The position numbers and the translations under genes are program-made. Under the pieces are notes generated by a model. It did no database searches. It was not told the DNA's origin and saw nothing but the letters and a program-made list of their open reading frames with translations. A stretch of 47,481 bases of DNA from Bacteroidota bacterium (GTDB taxonomy: Bacteria > Bacteroidota > Bacteroidia > B-17B0 > Aurantibacillaceae). Every line of letters begins with the position of its first letter. Position 1 is the first letter of the stretch. This document shows positions 32,871 through 42,500 of the stretch, one piece after another. The stretch covers positions 1 to 47,481 of the forward strand of contig PLYA01000069.1 in NCBI GenBank assembly GCA_003153315.1. The letters run 5' to 3'.

Positions 32871-33584
32871 CTATTTAGCTGCTCTATAAAATAATTGTGC
32901 TAATGCAACCATTCCATGGGCCATCCAAATTAGGATGTTTGCTGTGCGCCCAGCGGAAAAAGATAACCAGCACTTTACCACTTCTGAGAGTCTTACCCTA
33001 CAGACGAAGGTGTTAGCTCTTATTATATAAATCATTATTATCAACTTTACGGTCTTAACCCACAAGTTACAGGTCTCTGCCTTCAACTTATAGGTCTTCA
33101 CCATTAACTTACAGGTCTTAACCCACAACTTACGGGTCTTTGCCTTCAACCTATAGGTCTTCACTATCAACTTATAGGTTTCTACCCTCAACCCATAGGT
33201 TTCTACCTTCAACTTGTAGGCCTTCACCTTTAACTTACAGGTCTTAACCCACAACTTATAGGTCTCAGCCTTCCCCAATAAAACCTCTACCCTCATCATG
33301 AAAGCCTTCACCTTCATTATGAAAGTCTTAACCTTCGTCATGAAAGTCTTCACCCTCATCATGAAAGTCTTTACCTTCGTCATGAAAGTCTTAACCTCCA
33401 ACACGAAAGTCTTAACCTCCAACACGAAAGTCTTTACCTTCGTCATGAAAGTCTTAACCTCCAACACGAAAGTCTTAACCTTCATCATGAAAGTCTCTAA
33501 CCTCATCATGAAAGTCTTCACCTTCATCATGAAAGTCTTTACCTTCACCATCAAAGTCTTTACTATTAGCTTGAGAATTTCCAT
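32871..33584 (-). CDS. Lys-rich heptad-repeat ORF encoded by the 21-bp array
   Basis: An open frame of 237 codons from the ATG at 33584 (an in-frame TTG lies at 33596). Residues up to about 185 are heptads of type VKTFMMK or VKTCKLW. The last about 45 residues are not repetitive (VRLSEVVKCWLSFSAGRTAN and then ILIWMAHGMVALAQ) and may include a short membrane helix. In favour of a real gene: the frame crosses both repeat subtypes without a stop, continues into unique sequence and ends directly before a terminator on this strand. Against: the array is multiple-of-three repetitive DNA and the plus strand is also partly open (33298-33651). I know no family like it. Confidence 0.4.
   Translation of the reverse strand: MEILKLIVKTLMVKVKTFMMKVKTFMMRLETFMMKVKTFVLEVKTFMTKVKTFVLEVKTFVLEVKTFMTKVKTFMMRVKTFMTKVKTFIMKVKAFMMRVEVLLGKAETYKLWVKTCKLKVKAYKLKVETYGLRVETYKLIVKTYRLKAKTRKLWVKTCKLMVKTYKLKAETCNLWVKTVKLIIMIYIIRANTFVCRVRLSEVVKCWLSFSAGRTANILIWMAHGMVALAQLFYRAAK
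33053..33577. repeat. 21-bp tandem repeat array, 25 units (locus 2)
   Basis: Twenty-five uninterrupted 21-base units start at 33053, 33074, 33095 and so on to 33557, with one more degenerate unit at 33032. Units 1-10 end in acttacagg or similar, unit 11 is divergent, and units 12-24 end in tcatgaaag or ccaacacgaaag. Units 17, 18 and 20 are identical (tcttaacctccaacacgaaag, split here as tcttaacctcc + aacacgaaag). Period and coding consequence (heptads) are the same as in the array at 5789-6030, but the unit sequences differ. There are no unique spacers, so it is not CRISPR. Confidence 0.92.
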
Positions 33585-33730
33585 TTTTAGCAGCAAATTC
33601 TTATTTGCTAATGCTAATGCTAATGTACTACATCAAATAGCCAAAAAGTAAATTATTAATTAAACGGTGGGAAATTTTTTTTTAACGGTCTATTTTAACA
33701 AAAATACGGTTAAATCGGGTAGAATTTAAA

Positions 33731-33955
33731 ATGAAAAAAACAGTAAAAAACCTTTTTAAAGGTTGTTTGCTTAAACACAAAAATAATCCGGCAGCATTAT
33801 TTTTAAAAAATATCCGCCTTTTGAAAGGCCATATTGTATTTTTTATGATTTGTACAATAGCAGTTTTCTACTATTGCACAGCGGTTATACCTACCCTAAT
33901 TTTACCCTATCAGAACATAAAAACGGAGTATGCCGAAAAGCCGTTAAATGAGTAG
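33731..33955 (+). CDS. small putative membrane protein
   Basis: 74 residues: a basic N-terminus (MKKTVKNLFKGCLLKHKNN), a membrane segment at about 35-60 (IVFFMICTIAVFYYCTAVIPTLIL) and a short polar tail. The start is preceded by A-rich DNA typical of Bacteroidota starts. It stops 6 bases before the shared 52-bp leader, the same relative position the 238-aa gene has at the first locus, although the two proteins are unrelated. No family recognised; it could be a chance ORF. Confidence 0.4.
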   Translation: MKKTVKNLFKGCLLKHKNNPAALFLKNIRLLKGHIVFFMICTIAVFYYCTAVIPTLILPYQNIKTEYAEKPLNE

Positions 33956-33961
33956 GCAAAG

Positions 33962-34013
33962 AAAAGTGCGGCGTCAGCACGATAAAGTCCGACAAAATTA
34001 AAATGAAAACAAA
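33962..34013 (+). promoter_or_regulatory. 52-bp leader shared with 6812-6863 (copy 2)
   Basis: Identical over 52 bases to 6812-6863, ending within the first four codons of the second S74/T9SS gene. It includes the gtgc/gcac hairpin (33966-33980) and the gataaagtccgac segment. Upstream of it the two loci share no visible sequence, so the boundary is sharp. Confidence 0.75.
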
Positions 34014-36336
34014 TATAATTACAACAAAGCTGCTTGCAATACTATTCGCAGGCGCTTTAAGCGTTTTTAACGCAAAGGCACAAACGCCTTGGATTGGTGG
34101 GGGTGGATCTACTATTGAAAGCGATCCTTCGGGTGGAAATGTAGAGATTACCGCCCCCTATAATTTTTCTGTAGTTGGTGGAAATGCTTCAATAAGTGGG
34201 TCTCTTTCTTCTGGTGCTATAACTTCAAGCGGTAACTTCTCTAATGGTAGTAATACCCTTGGTTGTGGGCCTATAACTTCCAGTGGCAATTTTTCTTGTG
34301 GTACTCATGCTATTACCTGTGGTGCTATAACAGGTAGTGGTGCTTTTTCTTGCGGCAGCAATGCAGTTACCTGTGGAGGTATAACCTCCAGTGGTAACTT
34401 CTCTAATGGAAGCAATACCCTAGGTTGTGGTGCTATTACTTCTACCGGCAATTTTTCTAATGGTACACATGCCGTTACCTGCGGTGCCATAACCTCCAGT
34501 GGTAACTTCTCTAACGGTAGTAATACTCTTGGATGTGGCGCTATTACATCAGGAGCGATAACTTCTAGTGGAAATATCACTACTACCGGTGTATATCAAA
34601 TAAGTGGTAGTACAATATTATCACAAACTGGCGGTAATTCAAATATGTTTATAGGAATTGGTTCCGGCGGAAGTAATACTGGCTCATATAATAATGCTAT
34701 GGGGCTTCAATCTCTTTATACTAATTCAACGGGAGCAAATAATTGTGCCTTTGGTACACAAGCGCTTTACACCAACAACGGCTCTAGCAATAGCGCGTTT
34801 GGTATACAAACGCTTTATAACAACACATCGGGCACTCATAATGCTGCTTTTGGTGGTGGTACTATGGGTGCAACTACAACAGGCAGCTATAATACAGCCG
34901 TTGGAGACTTAGCGCTATACAATAACAATGGTTCTAATAATACTGCCCTGGGTTATTATGCAGGTGCAAATTATGCGGGCGGCTCTAACAATACTTTTAT
35001 AGGTTATGGGACTGATGCTTCATCATCTGGTTTATCAAATGCAACAGCTGTTGGTTCAAATGCAAAAGTATATTCGAGCAATAGTATAGAACTTGGAGAT
35101 AATAGTACCGCAGTAAGTATTGGTTATAGTGGTTCGGCATTAACAGCTCAAACAAAATTTGATGTGCTTTCTACAGGTACTTCTTTGTCATCTGGCAGTG
35201 CGTCTTATGCTTCACATAGTATAAATTCAAATACCGGTCCAGGGAGTCTTTTTAGCCAAACTTTTATAACTGGTGTGTATGGCGAGTCAAGTGGTTCTTC
35301 TACCAGTGCCTTTACAATAAACCGTGGCGGGGCTTTTAATGCTTCACATGGATATAGCTGCCAAGCAGTATACGGTTTAAGTACTCCAAGCAGTTCGGGG
35401 AATATATCTATGGCGGGGGCTTTTAATTCCGATTTTGCTGCTGCTGCCGCAAACGGAACTTCTTATGGTGTATACTCTTATGTAGGTTCTAATGGCACAT
35501 TGGGCAATATTGCTATTTATGGTGCCGCACCCTCCTCAGTTGGTAATACAAAGCCTAATTGGGCAGGGTATTTTTCTGGTGATGTTTACGTAAATGGAAA
35601 TGGCTGGGTAAGTGGTACCTGGACAGTATCTGATAAACAGTTTAAAACAAACATAAATACTATTCAAAGCCCTACAAGTATTCTAAAAAAATTAAAACCA
35701 GAAAGTTATTATTATGATACAACTAATAGCACTGGGATGCATTTTTCGGGAAAAAAACAATATGGTTTTATTGCTCAGGACGTGCAACAGGTTTTGCCTG
35801 AACTAGTGAGCTCTGTTACCAGACCCGCTGAAATAGATATTACAGGGAAAGTTATACACCCTGCTCTTACCCACTTAGGCGTAAATTATACTTCTTTTAT
35901 TGCTTTATTAACGGCTGCACTTCAAGCAGAACAAGCAAAAAATGACACTCAAGATTCTGTTATTGCTGTTATGCAAAAACAAATATCTCAGCTTTTAGCT
36001 GCGAATGGTTCAAACAACAATGCAAACAGCACTATGGCTATAAATGCACAAAACATAAACCTTAGCGATGCTGATGTGGTGGTATTAAACCAAAACCAAC
36101 CAAACCCTTTTGCAGAGCAAACCAGTATTACATATAACATTCCACAAAGCGCAGGCACTTCCCAAATTTTGTTTTATGACTTAAACGGTAAGCAAATAAA
36201 AAGCGTAGATATTACTGGTAAAGGCAAAGGTGCTTTAAATGTATATGCCAGCGATTTAAGCAATGGCATGTATAGCTATACCCTTGTTATAGATGGTAAA
36301 ATAATTGATACCAAAAAGATGGTGAAACAGCAGTAA
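34003..36336 (+). CDS. surface protein with YadA-head-like repeats, S74 chaperone domain and T9SS sorting domain (paralogue 2)
   Basis: 777 residues. Signal peptide about 1-27 (ending NAKAQ). Residues 71-178 are six 18-residue repeats (GAITSSGNFSNGSNTLGC type). Residues about 220-335 are YadA-head-like repeats (NTAVGDLALYNNNGSNNTALGY). At S543 starts SDKQFKTNINTIQSPTSILK, then LKPESYYYDT and QYGFIAQDVQQVLPEL, the S74 intramolecular chaperone with its Ser. A coiled coil (about 640-665) and a type A T9SS sorting domain end the protein (LNQNQPNPFAEQ to KKMVKQQ). The repeats suggest a trimeric fibre. The leader, signal peptide start, S74 region, C-terminus and terminator match the gene at 6853-8955, while the fibre parts differ. 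Confidence 0.87.
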   Translation: MKTNIITTKLLAILFAGALSVFNAKAQTPWIGGGGSTIESDPSGGNVEITAPYNFSVVGGNASISGSLSSGAITSSGNFSNGSNTLGCGPITSSGNFSCGTHAITCGAITGSGAFSCGSNAVTCGGITSSGNFSNGSNTLGCGAITSTGNFSNGTHAVTCGAITSSGNFSNGSNTLGCGAITSGAITSSGNITTTGVYQISGSTILSQTGGNSNMFIGIGSGGSNTGSYNNAMGLQSLYTNSTGANNCAFGTQALYTNNGSSNSAFGIQTLYNNTSGTHNAAFGGGTMGATTTGSYNTAVGDLALYNNNGSNNTALGYYAGANYAGGSNNTFIGYGTDASSSGLSNATAVGSNAKVYSSNSIELGDNSTAVSIGYSGSALTAQTKFDVLSTGTSLSSGSASYASHSINSNTGPGSLFSQTFITGVYGESSGSSTSAFTINRGGAFNASHGYSCQAVYGLSTPSSSGNISMAGAFNSDFAAAAANGTSYGVYSYVGSNGTLGNIAIYGAAPSSVGNTKPNWAGYFSGDVYVNGNGWVSGTWTVSDKQFKTNINTIQSPTSILKKLKPESYYYDTTNSTGMHFSGKKQYGFIAQDVQQVLPELVSSVTRPAEIDITGKVIHPALTHLGVNYTSFIALLTAALQAEQAKNDTQDSVIAVMQKQISQLLAANGSNNNANSTMAINAQNINLSDADVVVLNQNQPNPFAEQTSITYNIPQSAGTSQILFYDLNGKQIKSVDITGKGKGALNVYASDLSNGMYSYTLVIDGKIIDTKKMVKQQ
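34213..34536. repeat. six in-frame 54-bp coding repeats
   Basis: Six units of 54 bases encode 18-residue repeats G-x-ITSSGNFSNGSNTLGC or its THAVTC variant, alternating in type. The units are similar at base level, suggesting recent expansion or gene-internal recombination. Each repeat carries one or two Cys. Confidence 0.85.
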
Positions 36337-36356
36337 TTCACGTAAGAGTAAACAAT

Positions 36357-36391
36357 AAAAGCCGTTCTCTGCAAAGAGGCGGCTTTTTGTT
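36357..36391 (+). terminator. rho-independent terminator, near copy of the one at 8987
   Basis: aaaagccg (36357-36364) pairs with cggctttt (36380-36387); an inner ctct/agag pair extends the stem, and T's follow. Confidence 0.88.
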
Positions 36392-36545
36392 TTATGGAGA
36401 CTGGTTTAACCGGTATCAACTATATTTACCTACACAAATACCCTGTTCACAGATTTTAAACAATGGGGTATTGAAAAAAGCCCCGACAGTGCTTTTTTGC
36501 TTCAAATATTTTTCCTACATTCGTAAAAGTGATATTTGTGTATAT

Positions 36546-39500
36546 ATGAAGATATTTTTACGCTCCCTTTTATTTGTTTTTATAGTACTGCTGGCTCAGG
36601 GTGCTTTGGCTCAAAAGCTTTATTGGATAGGCGGTTCGGGCAATTTTAACGATGCCGCGCACTGGAGTTACGCAAGTGGCGGAACAGGGGGGGCAAAAAG
36701 CCCTACAATAACAGACGATGTTTATTTTGATGAAAATTCTTTTGCGGGTGAGTCGGTAATTAACTTTATTGGTAATACACAGGTACATGATTTTATCTTT
36801 TCTACATACACGCCCAAAATAATCTTTCAGGGCTTGCAGCATGAAAAAATAAGCATAAGCGGTAACATACAGTTAAACCCTTATATAGATAACCGCTTTG
36901 CGGGCGATATATGGCTTACATCCAATATGGCAAGTACCAATGTTTATCTTTCTGTTACCAATACAAAGGGCAACATTTATTTTAACGGAAACACTAACTG
37001 GAATATATGGGGTAGTATAGTTGCAGATGATAATGCCACCGTGCATTTTAAGCAGGGTGTTTTTAATTTAAACAATACCCGCATCAATAGTGGTAATTTA
37101 ATAGCATCAGCCGGTGTAATCATTAATAGCAATCAAACTACTTACAGGGTTACCAATAAGTTTGTTTTGCCAACGGGTATTGTTTTTAATGATAACGGGT
37201 CTGTTATACGCGCTTATACCAAAAACCCTGCTAAGTTTCAGGTTTCTCCAACTATTAATTTTAATAGCAGCAGCCGTTTAAATAACCTGGATAATGTAAT
37301 GAGTTGTAACATAACCCAAACGGGCTTTACACCGCCAACCTGTGCAGGTATATGCGATGCCACGCTCACGTTTAATATTCCTGCCGCCTGTTCAGGCTCA
37401 TCTAACCCCGTTTATGCTATTTGGACTTCAGGCGGGCTACCTTGCTCTACTATACCAACAGCAACTCTTACCCCGGGTTCAACTTATACTGTAGGTGGTA
37501 TATGTGGCTGCGGAACATCTTATCAGGTAGATTTTACCAATAATCCCCTTACGGAAGATAGTTCTTATGCTATTACAGGTCTGCAGGTGCTTTCGGGTAA
37601 TTCGTTTTCCATAACCGACCCGCAACCTCCTCAAATACAAAATTTTCCTTTTTTGGTTCAACCAAGCTGTTTTGGATTATGTAATGGAAAGATTACTATG
37701 GCTATTAAAGTAGGTACAGGTACTGCACCTCTTACTTCTACCTGGACATTGCCCAGCGGAGGAACTGTTGGGCACACCAACTTACATAACGTATTAGGTA
37801 ATAACAAAGATACGCTTAAGAATGCCTGTGCAGGCACTTATTCTGTATTTTTAACGGATAAAAACGGTTGCGTTTCTGCTACTTCTACGGTAACTTTAAA
37901 TCAACCTACCAAAGTTGTTTCTGCCCCTACATTTACTAATCCTTTATGTAATGGGGTTTGCGACGGTATTATTCAGGATAATCCGGGTGGGGGTATTCCT
38001 CCGTACATTTGCACGATGGATAGTGCAGGAGGGGCAGGGCCTAATCTGGCTATGCCGGGTTGTTCGGTATCGGGTTTATGTGCGGGCACTTATACGGTTT
38101 TTGCAACTGATGCACATGGTTGTAAGGATACCAACGTTGTTAATATAACAAGCCCTCCTGTTGTTGCATTTGTAAAAACCCCGGCTTCGGGCTTATTAAA
38201 CATTCCCTGCAAAAGTGCCTGTAGCGGAAGTGTATCTGTTACCAATGTTACAGGAGGCGTTGGCCCCTATACATTTGTATGGACCCCTGCAGTTGGCACG
38301 GTAACTAATACACCAACTTCATCTACTTACTCAAATTTATGTACGGGTAATTATACCTGTACCATAACAGATGCAAATAATTGCGTTAAAACAACCTCTT
38401 TTACGGTTAATGCGCCACCCGCTATAACACTTACGCCAACTTTTACAAACCCTAAATGTAATGCGGCTTTTACCGGCAGTGCCAGTGTGGTTGCTAGCGG
38501 CGGTGCTCCTGCTTTTTCATTTACATGGTCGCCCGGAGGAGGTGTTAAAGGAGGGCTTAGCCCCGTATCTACCTACTCAAATATTCCTGCAGGCACGTAC
38601 ACGGTTTATGCAATAGATGCAAATTTATGCGAGGATAGCGCCACCGTTACTTTAATTAACCCTCCTGTTTTAACAGGAACTATGACCACTATTATTAACC
38701 CTACCTGTCCTAATTTGAATAATGGCCAATTATGTGTTACGGCAAGCGGTGGAACTCCTGGACCGGGTTATACATATACCTGGACCCCATCTGCCGGAAC
38801 AGCCAGTTGCACCCCTGCAAACCTTGTTAGCGGTAATTATGTGGTAACGGTAACAGATGCACATAACTGCACGGTTTCTGTTTCTGCCACTTTGGTGCCA
38901 CCCCCGGTGGTTGCGGTTTCCAGTTCTACCATCCAGCCAAGCTGTGTTGGTATGTGCAATGGTTCGGCTACTTTAACTCCCACATCCGGTTTGGCACCGT
39001 TTTCATACCATTGGTCTTGTTCGGGAACTACGCTTCCTATTGTAAGCGGGCAATGCGGCGGAACTGTTTGTAATTATACGGTAACAGATGCAAATAATTG
39101 TAAGGCAAACGGTTCGGTTAGTTTTATTTCGCCAAGTACCTTAACGCTTAACCTTGTGCCTACCGCGTTGGCTTGTGCAGGAAATTGTAATGCGCAAATA
39201 ACAAGCAACGCTGCCGGAGGTACCGGTTTTGGAACCTATACCTATACTTGGACAGGTACCGGGGCAAACCCTGTTTCTGTAAATGCGGTAAATCAAACCA
39301 ATATGTGTGCAGGCAATTATACCTGCGAGATTACAGATGCCAATGGCTGTACACAAACAAACACAACATCTATTGCGGCTCCCATCCCACTTTCTATGAC
39401 TTTAACGCCAACTAACCCCATTTGTTTTGGCAATACCGGTTCTATTAATGCTACCATCTCCGGAGGTACCGGTTTGGGTACCTATACACATACCTGGACA

Positions 39501-42500
39501 CCTTCAATTGGTGCCAATCCCCCAAACACTTTAAATCCTACTAATTTACCCGCAGGGATTACTTATAGTTTAGAAGTAACAGATGCCAATGGTTGTATTG
39601 ATTCGGATACCCTAACACTGATAAGTCCCCCCCCTGTTTTAATTACGCTTACTACAACCAGTATAACCTGTAACGGAGGTACGGGAACAGCAACTGTTAC
39701 AACATCCGGTGGTACGCCGGGCTATCAGTATAATTGGGATAATACCGGTTTTGGCCCTATAACCGGAACTATTTCCACTATAAATAATTTATCTGGTCCG
39801 CCTACGCATACCATAGTTGTTGAAGACAGCCACGGTTGTTTAGCTACCGCACAATTTTTTACTATACCTCAACCGGCATCTTTAATCGCTTCAGCTATTA
39901 ATATAGCTAAAACCTGTAATGGTTTATGTAACGGAGGCGCTACTGCCAGTGTAAGCGGTGGCACTTTACCATACAAATATAGTTGGGATGTTGCAGGAGG
40001 CCCTTTTTTAGCAAGCGATTCGGTAATAAACACTTTATGCGTAGGTACTCATACTTTATACGTAAAAGATGCCAATGGTTGTCTTGCATCCACCATTTTT
40101 AATATTACTCCTTTGGTAAATATTGCCATATCTGTTTCCTCTAATACGGTTTCCTGCCGCAATGCCTGCGATGCAACCGGTACGGCAACAGCTTCCGGAG
40201 GTTTTGCACCTTATACAATACAGTGGGTTAACCCGGCAATTACCTGCACAGCGGTACCCTCTTCCTGTACAGCTACCAATTTGTGTTCGGGAACGCAAAC
40301 TATAATTGCAACAGATTTTCATGGATGCTCTTCAACAACTACTATTACTATAGTTAATCCTCCGGCTTTAGCAGCTACAACAACTACTACACCTGTTACT
40401 TGTTTTGGGCAGTGCACAGGTACAGCAAGTGTAACACCTACAGGTGGAACTTCACCTTATACGGTTAACTGGAACCCTCCGGTTGGCTTTAGCGGAGATT
40501 CAGTCAGTAATTTATGTGCAGGTACTTATACGGCAAATATATTAGACCATAACGGATGTGCCCTTACACAAACAGTAAGTGTTGCTGTTTCAGGTCAGTT
40601 TACGGTAACACCCGTTTTAACTAATCCTTCAACCTGCGGAGCAGGAGATGGAAGTATTTCTATTACTATTGCAGGCGGCTCGCCAACATATACGGTGGTT
40701 TGGAGTCCCGCAGGAGGTACCCAAAGTGGTGTTAGCCCAATATCAACATACTCAAATATTCCGGCAGGCAGTTATACAGCAAACATTACTGATTCTCATG
40801 GTTGCGATACAACCATTGTTTATGGGTTAAGCAGCCCTACAGGGCCTGTTATAAATTATACGGTTACCAATGCCAGTTGTTTTGGGGCATGCGATGGTTC
40901 TGCCATAGTAGTTGCTACAGGTGCAAATCCTGCTTTTACAGTTACATGGCAAGGTGGGGTACCTACAGGTATTAGCTCAATAACCGCTACTAATTTATGT
41001 GGAGGAAATCCTATACCGATTAATTATTTGGTAAAGGCAACTGATGCTATTGGTTGTATAACTTTTACGTCAGTTCCTGTTGGTTCTCCTTCTCAAATAC
41101 AAGCTGTTCCTACTATAACCCAACCCAGTTGCGGTGGCAGTAACGGCGTAATTAGCCTTGCTACCAGTGGGGGTAGTGGCGGAGGGTATTCATATAGTTG
41201 GAATGGGGGACCTTCTTCCCCTGCTAATAACCCTGAAACAGGCTTGCCTGCAGGGGGTTATACGGTTGTAATAACAGATGGCGCCGGTTGTACCCAAACA
41301 TATACATATACGTTAAATTCCGGAAATGCACCAACTGTAAGTATTAGTACTACCAGTGTTACCTGTTCTTATTTAACCAATGGCACTGCTACTGCTACTG
41401 CATCAGGAGGAACCCCTGCTTATTCTTATACATGGACTACAAGTTCAGGTACCGTTATTCCACCCAGTGGAAAAAATATTTCAACCATCTCTAATTTGGC
41501 TTGCGGAAATTATGCATTAAGTGTGAGTGATTCTAATGGCTGTAGTACGCAGGCAACTTTTACCATTGTTTGCCCCGCTCCTATAAATCCAAACCTTGTG
41601 AAACACGATGTTTTGTGTAGTGGTGGTAGTACAGGTTCAGCAAGTGTTACCCCAAGTGGTGGTAGTCCCAATTACACCTATACTTGGACTACCATTGGTA
41701 ACCCAACAACTCAATCTATAAGTGCAGTTCCTTTTGGCACTTATTCCGTTGTTGTTGAGGATGCCAATAATTGTACAGATACGGTTCAGTTTACTATTAA
41801 CCAACCAAGTGCTTTAAGTATGACGGTAACATCAATCCCCCCTTCTTGTTTTGGTGGTACTAATGGAACTGCAACTGTATCAGTTTCGGGTGGCACCCCA
41901 TCTTCAATAGGTTCTTATACATATAGCTGGTCTAATGGTTTTAATACGGCTGTAACTTCAAATTTAAGCGCAACTTGTTATACTGTTGTTGCTGCCGATT
42001 CTAATAGTTGTTCAACTGCTTCAATAGTATGTGTTTCTTCACCAACTCAAATTAACCTAAATATTACTTCAACCAATCCTACCTGTGGAGGAACTTGTAA
42101 TGGTTCTATTATATCAACTCCTTTGGGAGGAGCCGGTTCTTTCACATTTACATGGACTCCAATAGGAGGGACTGTTAGTAGCACAACCAGCTCATCTACC
42201 TATTCAAATTTATGTGCTAATTCATATACGCTAGCCGTAACGGATATAAATGGGTGTTCAGTAACTTCAACTCCTATAATATTAAATGTACCAACTGGAC
42301 CAAGCCTTACGTATACAACTATTCCTGCTACCTGTGGAGCAAGCCCATGTAATGGCTCTATTAGTATAACTAGCACAACAGGAACAGGAGCAGTAACTGT
42401 TAGTTGGCTCAATCCTATTGCCTGCGGTTCTTCCCTTTCATGTAATACTTTATGTGCCGGTACCTATAGTGTCCAGTTAACAGATGGGTCACTTTGTATC

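Noticed and set aside
33053..33577. CRISPR array
   Set aside because: Repeats are head-to-tail with no unique spacers, the unit is 21 bases and no cas gene is present.
33298..33651. Plus-strand 117-codon frame in the locus 2 array
   Set aside because: It covers only one repeat subtype and has no promoter or terminator of its own; the minus frame is longer, crosses both subtypes and ends at a terminator.
36387..36545. Longer N-terminus for the SprB-like adhesin
   Set aside because: It would place about 53 residues before the signal peptide and start within the T-tract of the preceding terminator.
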